A stretch of 40,204 nucleotides of DNA, taken from positions 1-40,204 of the forward strand of contig NZ_JXJT01000022.1 of the NCBI RefSeq assembly GCF_002441885.1. Reading direction: 5' to 3'. Each line of letters begins with the position of its first letter. The first letter of the stretch is position 1. Of the stretch, positions 1-9,040 are shown in pieces. The notes beneath the pieces are model-generated. The model was not told the origin of the DNA and ran no database searches. It worked only from the letters and a program-made list of their open reading frames with translations. Source of the stretch: Pseudolactococcus chungangensis CAU 28 = DSM 22330 (GTDB lineage: Bacteria > Bacillota > Bacilli > Lactobacillales > Streptococcaceae). The position numbers were made by a program, and so were the translations under genes.

Positions 1-26
1 TTAATTGGTAGTTATTAGAGGTGCCC
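1..26. repeat. IS terminal end (left window edge)
   Basis: These 26 bases are the exact reverse complement of the last 26 bases of the window. They end in AGAGGTGCCC, the same outer motif as the IS5-type fragment ending at 31800. I read this as the tip of an IS5-family-like element whose body lies outside the window, followed by the flank TTA. The family assignment rests on the internal fragment. Confidence 0.7.
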
Positions 27-59
27 TTAATAATAACTACCCTTACTCTGCTTATTTTT

Positions 60-89
60 ATTTTATCATAAAATGTAAGCGTTGTCAAC
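60..89 (-). promoter_or_regulatory. Leftward sigma-A promoter overlapped by a perfect cre site
   Basis: Read on the minus strand, TTGACA (84-89) and TAAAAT (60-65) are separated by exactly 17 bp. Bases 74-87, TGTAAGCGTTGTCA, match the CcpA operator consensus TGWAANCGNTNWCA at every position and lie between the two hexamers, so CcpA binding should block the promoter. Transcription would start near 53 and run into the IS end at 26; the gene it served is not in the window. Confidence 0.75.
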
Positions 90-120
90 GATTGAATACT
101 AAGAATGCTATTTTTTTGAG

Positions 121-157
121 GTAAAAAAATCTTCTAACTCAAAAGAATTAGAAGATT
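121..157 (-). terminator. Terminator of guaB
   Basis: A perfect 10-bp stem (128-137 with 148-157, AATCTTCTAA) has a 10-nt loop and is followed on the minus strand by a run of T. It lies just past the guaB stop codon. Confidence 0.85.
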
Positions 158-173
158 GTTAAATCATACGAGC

Positions 174-1750
<1,577 letters not shown>

Positions 1751-1798
1751 TACATTTGCATTAACTGATGTTTGAAACATGATTGAACGTTCAAAAAT

Positions 1799-1831
1799 AG
1801 GCACAACTCGATAAGTTATGCCTGTTTTTTT
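1799..1831. terminator. Hairpin terminator, possibly bidirectional
   Basis: AGGCACAACT (1799-1808) pairs with AGTTATGCCT (1814-1823) with one G-U wobble. The plus strand continues with seven T, and the minus strand continues ATTTTTG. It sits beyond the stop of the YoaK-family gene and upstream of the guaB promoter, so it most likely ends the YoaK transcript. Confidence 0.7.
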
Positions 1832-1872
1832 CAGTTGTTGTTACTTCATTATGTTGCATCACCTTATTTTTT

Positions 1873-2550
1873 TCAATCAAAACCATTGACTTTCTCAAAA
1901 TACAACACCAGATTAAAACCAAAGATAATAGGCAGAAGAGCATAGAGGGCATTTTCATCAAATTGATGTGCTAAAAAAGTCGAGATAAAAACGCCTAAGC
2001 AAAATCCTGTGATGATTAAAAAAGTATAGCCGCCACGTTTTAAAATCTCTGGTTTTCGCTCAACCAAACCCTGTACGATGAAGACAGACATATTTTTCAG
2101 ATTACCAGTCATCATGGTATTGGTATAAGGTGCCCCACGCATTCGTTTGAAAGATTCCAACTGAACCGCAGCAATGAAAGAAAGCGATAGTACCGTCCAT
2201 TTCGAGGCAACAAACTGTGCCATAGCTGCTGTGATTAAGACCCCTATAAAAATAATCAAGGCAGACAAAGCATGCCAACGCAAATGCTGATGCGATACAG
2301 CAAATTTCCGCGCAAAATATGTAAATATAGCACCTAGCATAAAAGCAAAAATCGGGAGTAGGTAATTAGCCACCTCTGCAAGATTGCCTTCAGCCAAATT
2401 CTTCATTAGATAAATTAAATTTCCCGTTTGCAACCCAGCAAACCGTTTTCCCTGTGTCACAAAAGTATAAGCGTCCAAAAATCCACTAATAAATGTAATT
2501 AGCACTGCGACACGCACGCGCTCAAAAATTCGATAATCTTTCTTTTTCAA
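1873..2550 (-). CDS. YoaK-family (DUF1275) membrane protein
   Basis: A 225-residue polytopic membrane protein with about six hydrophobic segments. It starts with a basic cytoplasmic end, and its first membrane segment includes the typical GFLDAYTFVTQGKRFAGLQTG stretch of the family. MRGAPYTNTMMTGN, near residue 140, is a second family-typical segment (arginine plus the TGN turn). YoaK/DUF1275 proteins are common in Firmicutes and Proteobacteria; their substrate is not established, so no specific function is given. The gene stands alone between two terminator-like structures, in the same direction as guaB. The family call is confident, the role unknown. Confidence 0.8.
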   Translation of the reverse strand: MKKKDYRIFERVRVAVLITFISGFLDAYTFVTQGKRFAGLQTGNLIYLMKNLAEGNLAEVANYLLPIFAFMLGAIFTYFARKFAVSHQHLRWHALSALIIFIGVLITAAMAQFVASKWTVLSLSFIAAVQLESFKRMRGAPYTNTMMTGNLKNMSVFIVQGLVERKPEILKRGGYTFLIITGFCLGVFISTFLAHQFDENALYALLPIIFGFNLVLYFEKVNGFD

Positions 2551-2624
2551 AAATCGTCACTCCAATCTAGTTTATCCTATCAAACTTTACACTTATTTTA
2601 ACCGATAACTCACCTTGACTCTGG

Positions 2625-3287
2625 TTAAGCGTGGCTACGGTTTAAAACTTTCAAGCCTTCTCTAATCGATAAATTGCTAAGGTCAGCATCATGTTCGACA
2701 ATAAACTCACGCACCCAGTCTGGTGCCACTTTAGAATACTCACGCAAACTCCAACCAATCGCTTTATTAATGAAGAATTCGTCTGAGCCTAAGTTATTTT
2801 TGATGATTGTCGCCAATAAGTCAGCATCCGTTTCAAGTTTAAAGCCTAGTTGATGATCAATCGCAAGTCTGCGAATCCAAAAGTTAGCATCTTGTGACCA
2901 GACTAGCATGGTCGCCTTAGCCTGTGGAAAACGTCTCACAATACTGCCCACGTGTTCATCCAGAAAATCAATCGAATCCCACCAAGATTTTTGAATGGCC
3001 AAGGCATAAAGTTTATCCAAATCAGTTAAAGTTAGCCACTTTTGAACTTTTTTTAGATAATCTCCAGCCAGATATTGAAATTCGCGATAGTCTTGGGCCC
3101 ACAACTTATCCACAAGGGACCAGTCAACACACCCTTCCTTGGCTTTTTCCCGCAAAAAATCCTTAGACAATACTCTGCGTTCGGGTGTTTTAATCCCCAG
3201 AAATTCAAAGTGATTCTTCATGTATCGCTTCATGCCTGACGCGTTTTCCAGATTTTCGTGGGTTAGAAATGTCTCAATGATTGTCAT
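2625..3287 (-). CDS. AlkD-like DNA alkylation repair protein
   Basis: A 220-residue all-helical protein of the AlkC/AlkD HEAT-like repeat glycosylase family, which excises cationic alkylated purines. Family marks are [10 protein letters not shown] near residue 30, the [13 protein letters not shown] block around residue 101, [12 protein letters not shown] around residue 136, and the C-terminal [19 protein letters not shown]. Its ATG overlaps the rlmH stop as ATGA (3284-3287), so the two genes are probably translationally coupled and share the rlmH promoter. This start lies at the usual family length. I place it in the AlkD family but cannot tell its lesion range from sequence. Confidence 0.87.
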   Translation of the reverse strand: MTIIETFLTHENLENASGMKRYMKNHFEFLGIKTPERRVLSKDFLREKAKEGCVDWSLVDKLWAQDYREFQYLAGDYLKKVQKWLTLTDLDKLYALAIQKSWWDSIDFLDEHVGSIVRRFPQAKATMLVWSQDANFWIRRLAIDHQLGFKLETDADLLATIIKNNLGSDEFFINKAIGWSLREYSKVAPDWVREFIVEHDADLSNLSIREGLKVLNRSHA

Positions 3288-3760
3288 TTATGGTAAGGAC
3301 TCCCCTCTCGAATCATGAAGGCACGGTAGATTTGTTCAGTTAGGACGAGCCGCATCAATTGATGAGGTAAGGTGATGCGCCCAAAGCTAATCAGGGCATT
3401 GGCGCGTTTTTTAACACGTGGGTCCAAGCCAAGACTGCCGCCGATGATAAAAACAAGGGTTGAGGCCTGTTGCATAGCTTGCTCAAGACTTGTGGATAAC
3501 TCTTCTGATGAGATGAGTTTCCCTTCAATCGCCATTGAAAAAACAAAATCACGGTCTGTGAGTTTTGCCAGAATCCGGTCGCCTTCTTTAGACAAAATTT
3601 GCGCATTTTCCTTTTCCGAGGCTTTGTCAGGCGTTTTTTCATCTGCTAACTCCACAATTTCCACCTGACCAAAACGTGATAGACGCTTGACATACTCTGC
3701 AATTCCGGCTTTAAGATACTTTTCTTTTAATTTCCCGACACTAATGATTTTAATTCTCAT
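3284..3760 (-). CDS. rlmH: 23S rRNA (pseudouridine1915-N3) methyltransferase RlmH
   Basis: A SPOUT-class methyltransferase that N3-methylates pseudouridine 1915 in helix 69 of 23S rRNA on the 70S ribosome. With the ATG at 3760 the protein has 158 residues, as usual for RlmH, and begins [15 protein letters not shown]. The knotted SAM site is recognisable in [10 protein letters not shown], and the C-terminus in [18 protein letters not shown] and GSPYHK. A longer in-frame start at 3862 is rejected because it adds 34 unrelated residues and runs through the DnaA-box region. A TATAAT lies only 6 bp before the ATG, so the mRNA may be leaderless. The next gene overlaps its stop codon. Confidence 0.96.
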   Translation of the reverse strand: MRIKIISVGKLKEKYLKAGIAEYVKRLSRFGQVEIVELADEKTPDKASEKENAQILSKEGDRILAKLTDRDFVFSMAIEGKLISSEELSTSLEQAMQQASTLVFIIGGSLGLDPRVKKRANALISFGRITLPHQLMRLVLTEQIYRAFMIREGSPYHK

Positions 3761-3766
3761 GGTTTT

Positions 3767-3775
3767 ATTATACCA
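3767..3775 (-). promoter_or_regulatory. Extended -10 promoter of rlmH (leaderless transcript)
   Basis: The minus strand reads TGGTATAAT, an extended -10 (TGnTATAAT). Counting seven bases from the hexamer puts the start point at 3760-3761, on the A of the rlmH ATG or one base before it. No Shine-Dalgarno sequence is present. Confidence 0.55.
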
Positions 3776-3791
3776 AAAAATCAAAATCATT

Positions 3792-3937
3792 TTTTCCACA
3801 ACAGAAAAGAAATGTAAGGCTGTGAAAACTTGATTTATCCACATTTTTATAAAAGTTTCCACATTTTTGTGGAAAACTCATGGTTTTTTACACACTTGTT
3901 CACAAATTTATTGGCTTTTCCACAAAAATGTGTATAA
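3792..3937. promoter_or_regulatory. DnaA-box cluster between rlmH and htrA
   Basis: Perfect 9-mers: TTATCCACA at 3835-3843 (+) and TTATACACA at 3929-3937 (-). One-mismatch boxes: TTTTCCACA at 3792-3800 (+), 3868-3876 (-) and 3916-3924 (+), TTTTACACA at 3886-3894 (+), and TTGTTCACA at 3896-3904 (+). Seven boxes in 146 bp of AT-rich DNA is far above chance. Two more perfect boxes lie nearby in genes at 3106-3114 (+) and 3491-3499 (-). All genes to the left run leftward and htrA runs rightward, as at a replication origin. No dnaA gene is in the window. Confidence 0.7.
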
Positions 3938-3972
3938 CTTTCCAAACCCACGTCATACCAACGACTTAATAT

Positions 3973-4005
3973 TTAACAAATACTTGATTTTAAGGTATAA
4001 TTAAG
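3973..4005 (+). promoter_or_regulatory. htrA promoter with CiaR-type direct repeat
   Basis: TTAACA (3973-3978) and TATAAT (3996-4001) are 17 bp apart. TTTAAG (3989-3994), five bases, then ATTAAG (4000-4005) fits the streptococcal CiaR operator NTTAAG-N5-WTTAAG and straddles the -10. In streptococci htrA is a known CiaRH target. The position over the -10 would suggest repression here rather than activation, which is inference. Confidence 0.6.
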
Positions 4006-4055
4006 TGGTAAGTACTAAACTTAAAGGTGACTAAATCAAGTAAAGGAAGTGACAT

Positions 4056-5312
4056 ATGAAAAGTAATAAGAAAACTGTTGCAAAATTAGTAGTTGCTGGC
4101 ATTATCGGCGGAGCTGTTTCACTGGGTGGGAATATCGCCTACGACCATTTTACTGGTGTTACACCTAGCGCTACCAATCAAGCGGGCACAAGCAAAGTGT
4201 CCAACGTGTCCTATAAAGTATCAAGTGGCACAACTAAAGCAGTCTCCAAAGTCTCAGATGCTGTTGTTTCTGTTATTAACTATCAAAAAGCATCCTCAAA
4301 TAATTCATTAGATGACCTTTTTGGTGACAGCTCATCTGACAACAAAGAAAGCAATACTGAGCAACCTGCAGGTGAAGGCTCTGGCGTCATCTATAAAAAA
4401 GATGGTGATGATGCTTATGTCGTTACTAACAACCACGTCGTTGAAGGCGCAACTTCACTCGAAGTTATGCTTTCAAATGGTGATAAAGTCAAAGGCACCT
4501 TGGTCGGAAAAGATGCTTATAGCGACTTAGCAGTCATTAAAATTTCATCAAAAGAAGTCACAAAAGTCGCTGAATTTGGGGACTCATCTAAACTTACCGT
4601 CGGGGAACCTGCGATTGCTATCGGTTCTCCTCTGGGTAGCGAATATGCCAACTCTGCCACTGAAGGCATCATCTCTAGCCTATCACGCAAGGTTATCATG
4701 CGAAATGATAACAATGAAACAGTCAATGTTAATGCTATCCAGACAGATGCAGCGATTAACCCTGGTAATTCAGGCGGTGCCTTGATTAATGTTGAAGGCC
4801 AAGTCATCGGTATCAACTCAAGCAAAATCTCTGCAACTGGTTCATCTTCTCAAGATATTTCTGTCGAAGGTATGGGCTTTGCGATTCCATCTAACGACGT
4901 TGTCGAAATTATCAACAAACTCGAAAAAGACGGTGAAATCAAACGCCCAGCCCTTGGGGTACAAATGGTTGACCTCACAAGTATTAACTCACGCTATATT
5001 GATAAGCTCAAACTCCCCGACGCTGTCACAGCAGGGGTCGTGATTGCTGCAGTCCAAAAAGGTCTACCAGCTGATTCTGCAGGTCTTAAAAAATATGATG
5101 TGATTACAAAAATCGGGGATACAAAAGTGACAACAAGCACAGAACTTCAAAGCGCGCTTTACAAATATAGTATTGGCGACGATATGAAAGTCACTTATTA
5201 TCGCGATGGTAAAGAAAAAACAGCGACCATTAAGCTCGCTGCATCCTCTGATAAATTGGACTTTAAAGATACTGAATCAGCAGATTCTGCTAAAACAGAA
5301 GAAAATAATTAA
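4056..5312 (+). CDS. htrA: Surface serine protease HtrA (DegP family)
   Basis: A membrane-anchored housekeeping protease that degrades misfolded exported proteins. The 418 residues comprise a short cytoplasmic end, one membrane segment (about 9-27), a Ser/Thr/Asn-rich linker, a trypsin-like domain (about 60-290) and one PDZ domain (about 300-395). The catalytic triad is visible as H127 (TNNHVV), D157 (SDLAVI) and S239 (NPGNSGG). The single PDZ domain and N-terminal anchor match HtrA of lactococci and streptococci. The start follows AAAGGAAG. The gene has its own promoter carrying a CiaR-like repeat and ends at a hairpin terminator. Confidence 0.97.
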   Translation: MKSNKKTVAKLVVAGIIGGAVSLGGNIAYDHFTGVTPSATNQAGTSKVSNVSYKVSSGTTKAVSKVSDAVVSVINYQKASSNNSLDDLFGDSSSDNKESNTEQPAGEGSGVIYKKDGDDAYVVTNNHVVEGATSLEVMLSNGDKVKGTLVGKDAYSDLAVIKISSKEVTKVAEFGDSSKLTVGEPAIAIGSPLGSEYANSATEGIISSLSRKVIMRNDNNETVNVNAIQTDAAINPGNSGGALINVEGQVIGINSSKISATGSSSQDISVEGMGFAIPSNDVVEIINKLEKDGEIKRPALGVQMVDLTSINSRYIDKLKLPDAVTAGVVIAAVQKGLPADSAGLKKYDVITKIGDTKVTTSTELQSALYKYSIGDDMKVTYYRDGKEKTATIKLAASSDKLDFKDTESADSAKTEENN

Positions 5313-5314
5313 GC

Positions 5315-5348
5315 AATCAAAATTCACGCCAAAAACGTGATTTTTTTG
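5315..5348 (+). terminator. htrA terminator
   Basis: TCACG (5324-5328) pairs with CGTGA (5336-5340), and flanking A and T runs extend the stem. Seven T follow directly. Confidence 0.75.
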
Positions 5349-5364
5349 ATTCTTCAGATTTTCA

Positions 5365-5640
5365 TCAAAAACCAGTTAATAGTGCTTGACCAGCCACAAT
5401 ATCCTTTAAAGTTAAATGCCGATTGTTAAGAGCTAAGTACAAGTCACTCGTTGAGTGCGGTAAAGTCATTTTTAACGCATAAGGTCGAAGCTCTGATGAA
5501 ATCTGTGATTTTTGGAAACGCGTATCAGTCTCACCAGAATTTCTTTGATCTTAGGTGCTATATCCTTAGCACTGATTGCTTGCGACAATAAGCAATCAAA
5601 TTTTTCAATGAGTAAGTTATTTTTCTTTTTGTCCAAACAT
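5365..5640 (-). pseudogene. Decayed small ORF of unknown function
   Basis: On the minus strand a good ribosome site (AAGGGGG) precedes an ATG at 5640 that reads MFGQKEK and then stops. Restoring one A in the poly-A run gives continuous coding (NNLLIEKFDCLLSQA...). A second shift near 5530 leads into another frame ending ...LKDIVAGQALLTGF at 5365. The repaired product would be about 90 residues and soluble. I do not recognise the family, and the second frame change is not certain. It lies between the htrA terminator and the tRNA gene. Confidence 0.35.
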
Positions 5641-5727
5641 ACTAATTCCCCCTTATGAAAATGATCTACACATATTTTCATAAAAAGTTACAAAAAAACT
5701 TCCGTCCATGCTGACGAAAGTTTGGGA

Positions 5728-5799
5728 TAGTCCGTACGGGATTCGAACCCGTGATACCGCCGTGAAAAGGCGGTGTCTTAACCCCTTGACCAACGGACC
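5728..5799 (-). tRNA. tRNA-Glu (UUC)
   Basis: The minus strand folds into a complete 72-nt cloverleaf. The acceptor is GGTCCGT with ACGGACT (a G-U first pair as in other tRNA-Glu) and the discriminator base is A. The anticodon stem is CCGCC/GGCGG around TTTTCAC with anticodon TTC, and the T arm contains GGTTCGAATCC. The CCA end is not encoded, as is common in Firmicutes. It stands alone. Confidence 0.96.
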
Positions 5800-5960
5800 T
5801 AGGTGATTAATTGTTACTGATTTCCTCAGCAACATAAATAATTATATCGTAAAATTGAAAATCGGTCAACCCTTTTTTTGAAAAAAAACATATTTTTTTC
5901 ATCAATATTTGCTTTTTATTGATTTTACGCCATAAGACTGATGTTTCCCGTTGATTTTCT

Positions 5961-5975
5961 GATATAATAGAAATA
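5961..5975 (+). promoter_or_regulatory. Extended -10 promoter with very short leader
   Basis: TGATATAAT has its hexamer at 5963-5968, placing the start point near 5975, five bases before the ATG at 5980. No Shine-Dalgarno is visible (AAATAAGTT before the ATG), so the first glycosyltransferase is probably translated from a nearly leaderless mRNA. Confidence 0.55.
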
Positions 5976-5979
5976 AGTT

Positions 5980-6978
5980 ATGAAAATTTTACTCTATTTA
6001 GAAGCCGAAAAGTTTTTACGAAAATCTGGCATTGGCCGCGCCATCTACCATCAAAAGCGAGCATTAGACATTGCTGGCATTGACTATACGACAAATCCCC
6101 ACGAGGATTTTGACATCGCACATATTAATACTTACGGCATTAAAAGTATCATGCTGCTTTTTCGTGCGAAACGAATGGGCAAAAAAGTTGTCTACCACGG
6201 TCATTCGACAAAGGAAGATTTCAGAAATTCATTTATCGGTTCAAATTTATTGGCACCGTTTGTCAAAAAATACCTGACTTTTTTATATCGACATGCTGAC
6301 TTGGTGATTACACCAACAGAATATTCAAAACAACTCATCACTTCTTATGGTGTGGATGTCCCTGTTATCGCCATCTCAAACGGCATTGATCTGAGCAAAT
6401 ATTGCCAGTCTCCCAAAAAAGAGCAGGCTTTTAAAAATCATTTTCAAGTATTGCCTGAGCAAAAAATCGTCATGTGTGCGGCGCTTTATTTCAAACGCAA
6501 GGGCATTGATGATTTCGTCAAGGTAGCTGAAATGATGCCTGATGTACGCTTTATTTGGTTTGGCGAGACTAACCTTTGGACCGTTCCCGGTTGGGTAAGA
6601 CGTCTGGTCAAGAAAAATCATCCTGCCAATGTTGAGTTCCCTGGCTATATCAAGGGCGATATTTATGAGGGAGCAATGACTGCTAGTGATGTCTTTTTCT
6701 TCCCGTCGCATGAGGAAACTGAGGGAATCGTCGTCTTAGAGGCTCTCGCATCAGATCAGAATGTTGTCGCGCGCGATATTCCTGTCTATGGTGGCTGGCT
6801 TGATAATCGCGCAGCAACTCTTGTATCAACGAATGAGGAATTTGTCTCTGCCCTTAGGCATGTGTTAGACGGCAAGATAGACAAGCGTGAGACAGGACAT
6901 CGTGTTGCTGAGAGCCGTTCAATTGAGAGCATCTCAACGCAACTCGTCGCTGCCTACCAATATGTTTTAAACAATTAA
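5980..6978 (+). CDS. GT4 glycosyltransferase, CpoA-like (second sugar of glycolipid anchor)
   Basis: A 332-residue GT-B-fold, family 4 retaining glycosyltransferase. The N-terminus (MKILLYLEAEKFLRKSGIGR) and YHGHSTKEDFRNSF near residue 72 closely resemble pneumococcal CpoA, which adds a second hexose to glucosyl-diacylglycerol. The C-terminal donor-sugar domain has the EX7E-type motif in SHEETEGIVVLEALA (about 245-259). It probably acts at the inner face of the membrane, with the product feeding lipoteichoic acid anchors. It is followed after about 95 bp by the partner enzyme that makes the monohexosyl lipid, the same order as in streptococci. The exact sugar cannot be read from sequence. Confidence 0.85.
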   Translation: MKILLYLEAEKFLRKSGIGRAIYHQKRALDIAGIDYTTNPHEDFDIAHINTYGIKSIMLLFRAKRMGKKVVYHGHSTKEDFRNSFIGSNLLAPFVKKYLTFLYRHADLVITPTEYSKQLITSYGVDVPVIAISNGIDLSKYCQSPKKEQAFKNHFQVLPEQKIVMCAALYFKRKGIDDFVKVAEMMPDVRFIWFGETNLWTVPGWVRRLVKKNHPANVEFPGYIKGDIYEGAMTASDVFFFPSHEETEGIVVLEALASDQNVVARDIPVYGGWLDNRAATLVSTNEEFVSALRHVLDGKIDKRETGHRVAESRSIESISTQLVAAYQYVLNN

Positions 6979-7073
6979 TGTGCCTTTGAGGCATCTGCTA
7001 ACGACAAACCCTTCCCAGCCATGCCGGTCAGGCTGTGAGTCATGCGTCGTTTTCAATCTCTGAAGGAGTTCTT

Positions 7074-8405
7074 ATGAGAATTGGTCTTTTTACTGACTCT
7101 TATTTACCTCAGGTTTCGGGTGTTGCCACATCCATCGAAACCTTATCCGATCAGCTCACCAAGCTGGGGCATCAGGTTTTTATTTTTACGACAACAGACC
7201 CGCATGCTGACCCTGATAATGACCAGAACAATGTCATTCGGTTGAGTAGTATTCCTTTGATTTCACTAGCTGAGCGTCGGATTGTGCTAAAAGGTGTCGT
7301 GGCAGCCTATCAGGTTGCCCAAACTTATCATCTTGATATTATTCATACACAAACCGAATTTGGTGTTGGCATATTAGGAAAACTTGTCGCACGACAGCTC
7401 AAAATTCCTGTCATTCATACCCTGCACACCAAGTATGAAGACTATGTTCACTATATTGCTAAAGGAAAAATTCTTCGGCCAGGTATGGTCAAATACATCA
7501 TCAAGAGTTATCTATTCGGGGTGGATGGCATTATTGTGCCTAGCGCAATCGTCTTAGATACTGTTAATCGATATGGCGTCAACCTTGAAAAGCGTGTGAT
7601 TCCAACTGGGATTGAACTCGATAAGTTTTTACGCCCTGAAATTTCAGCGGCTGATTGTGCTGAATTGCGGACAAGCCTTGGCATTCTACCTGATGAAACG
7701 ATGTTACTTTCATTATCCCGCATTGCTGAGGAAAAAAACATCCAGTCAATCATCAAGAGCTTAGTAACGGTACGAGAGCAAATCAAGGTCAAACTTGTGA
7801 TTGTCGGAAGTGGTCCTTATGAAGATAAACTTAAAAGGCTAGTCAAGGGCTTAGCACTTGATGACATCGTCATTTTCACTGGTCTTGTTGATAATAGTCA
7901 GACAGCTTATTACTATAAAGCAGCGGACTTCTTCATCTCGGCCTCGACTAGTGAGACACAAGGTTTAACCTATATTGAGTCGCTGGCATCTGGTACGCCA
8001 GTCTTAGCGACAGATAATGCCTACCTCAAAAGTCTGATCACCGAACCTATCTTTGGTCGTCTTTTTTCCGGTGATGATGCTATTGCAGCGACTATTTTAG
8101 ACGCGATTACAGAAACACCTGACTTTGATCAAACCCACTATGATCAAAAACTCTATGAAATTTCAGCAGAAAACTTTGCCTTACGCGTCTACGAGTTCTA
8201 TCTGGATAAAATCATCTCAAATGATCAGTATCTGGCTCAAAAAGGGGAATCTATTCCTCGAAGAACAGCGCGAATCGTTCGCCAAGCTCCAGCCAAAACG
8301 GTTAAAACCGTTGTTAGAACACCTAAAAAAGTCGCCTATTTTGCTAAAAAAGCGATTAAACACGCCAAAATTCTCAATAAATATGGTAAAATAAAGTTAA
8401 AATAA
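7074..8405 (+). CDS. 1,2-diacylglycerol 3-glucosyltransferase-like GT4 enzyme
   Basis: The likely first enzyme of glycolipid synthesis, transferring glucose from UDP-glucose to diacylglycerol. The GTs-4 N-terminus MRIGLFTDSYLPQVSGVATS, HTLHTKYEDYVHYIAKG near residue 122, PTGIEL near residue 180 and the donor motif SETQGLTYIESLASGTPV near residue 299 fit the streptococcal monoglucosyl-DAG synthase. I start at 7074 after AAGGAG; the in-frame ATG at 7035 adds 13 non-conserved residues. The last 45 residues form a basic tail rich in Lys and Arg, suited to binding acidic membranes. The gene ends before a hairpin at 8412 and is paired with the CpoA-like gene upstream. Confidence 0.88.
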   Translation: MRIGLFTDSYLPQVSGVATSIETLSDQLTKLGHQVFIFTTTDPHADPDNDQNNVIRLSSIPLISLAERRIVLKGVVAAYQVAQTYHLDIIHTQTEFGVGILGKLVARQLKIPVIHTLHTKYEDYVHYIAKGKILRPGMVKYIIKSYLFGVDGIIVPSAIVLDTVNRYGVNLEKRVIPTGIELDKFLRPEISAADCAELRTSLGILPDETMLLSLSRIAEEKNIQSIIKSLVTVREQIKVKLVIVGSGPYEDKLKRLVKGLALDDIVIFTGLVDNSQTAYYYKAADFFISASTSETQGLTYIESLASGTPVLATDNAYLKSLITEPIFGRLFSGDDAIAATILDAITETPDFDQTHYDQKLYEISAENFALRVYEFYLDKIISNDQYLAQKGESIPRRTARIVRQAPAKTVKTVVRTPKKVAYFAKKAIKHAKILNKYGKIKLK

Positions 8406-8411
8406 TAAAAG

Positions 8412-8438
8412 TTAAAACGATTCAATGAATCGTTTTAA
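8412..8438 (+). terminator. Hairpin after the glycosyltransferase pair
   Basis: TTAAAACGATTC pairs perfectly with GAATCGTTTTAA across a 3-base AAT turn. The T tract after it is weak, so it may be a partial terminator or a processing and stability hairpin before ykuJ. Confidence 0.5.
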
Positions 8439-8468
8439 TATCTTACATCATAAAGGAATCTGTATAAA

Positions 8469-8693
8469 ATGAAATCTCATCTCTCTGCTATTCTCAACCG
8501 ATTGGAAAAACTTGTCGCATCAGGTGATCCAAAAGACACGTTTAACTTTGAAAAAGACGAAGAAGTTCAAATCACTGTCAGCTTTGATGGTGAAAACCAA
8601 GTCTTCATCGTGAAATATCCTAAAATCAAGGAAACTTCTGATTTCGATAGCATCGACCTTGTTGCGATGGAAATCTTTGACTTAATCTACTAA
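8469..8693 (+). CDS. YkuJ-family (DUF1797) small protein
   Basis: A 74-residue acidic soluble protein. The pattern IKETSDFDSIDLVAMEIFDL at the end and the phenylalanine-rich beta strands before it match the YkuJ family of Bacilli (about 75-80 residues), whose function is not established. The start follows AAAGGAATC. It lies downstream of the glycolipid glycosyltransferases and is closed by a strong terminator. Confidence 0.8.
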   Translation: MKSHLSAILNRLEKLVASGDPKDTFNFEKDEEVQITVSFDGENQVFIVKYPKIKETSDFDSIDLVAMEIFDLIY

Positions 8694-8699
8694 TATTTT

Positions 8700-8737
8700 A
8701 AACCAGCCCAAGTGACAAATGACTTGGGCTGGTTTTT
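8700..8737. terminator. Strong terminator after ykuJ
   Basis: A perfect 14-bp stem, AAACCAGCCCAAGT (8700-8713) with ACTTGGGCTGGTTT (8722-8735), has an 8-nt loop and is followed by T. It lies between convergent genes and may serve both strands. Confidence 0.85.
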
Positions 8738-8749
8738 GATTATAACATT

Positions 8750-9040
8750 TTATAGAGAAGTCACTTGTCCATCTGTTATCACAATGCCTTTTTCACGGAG
8801 AAAGGCATTTTTTTTAGGACGTGTTCTCAAGGTTTTCTTGAACCAGTACTCCCGTTTCAAGGCTCGTGATTTATCTGGAAAAGTTTCAGAATAAATGAGC
8901 TTGACTGGCCGTCTGGCTTTGGTGTATTTGGCGCCTTGTCCGGCATTGTGGGTCTTGATTCGTTTTTCTAAGTCATTGGTATAACCCGCATAAAGCGACT
9001 GGTCGGCACACAGGAGCACATAAAAATAATAGTTAGCCAT
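8750..9040 (-). CDS. GIY-YIG domain endonuclease-like protein
   Basis: A 96-residue single-domain protein of the YhbQ/UPF0213 group. The GIY and YIG elements are present as [15 protein letters not shown] (about 7-21), followed by R27 and H31, [15 protein letters not shown] and the terminal helix [11 protein letters not shown]-like segment. Such proteins have a nuclease fold, and a repair role has been suggested for relatives. It overlaps the end of the upstream methyltransferase gene by 8 bp, a pairing common in lactococci and streptococci, so the two are probably co-transcribed. The last codons contain a plus-strand hairpin followed by T8, which looks incidental. Confidence 0.9.
   Translation of the reverse strand: MANYYFYVLLCADQSLYAGYTNDLEKRIKTHNAGQGAKYTKARRPVKLIYSETFPDKSRALKREYWFKKTLRTRPKKNAFLREKGIVITDGQVTSL

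Noticed and set aside
8785-8818. Plus-strand hairpin with T8 inside the 3' end of the GIY-YIG gene, read as a terminator.
   Set aside because: The ykuJ transcript already has a stronger terminator at 8700-8737 and this hairpin lies within conserved coding sequence, so it is probably incidental.
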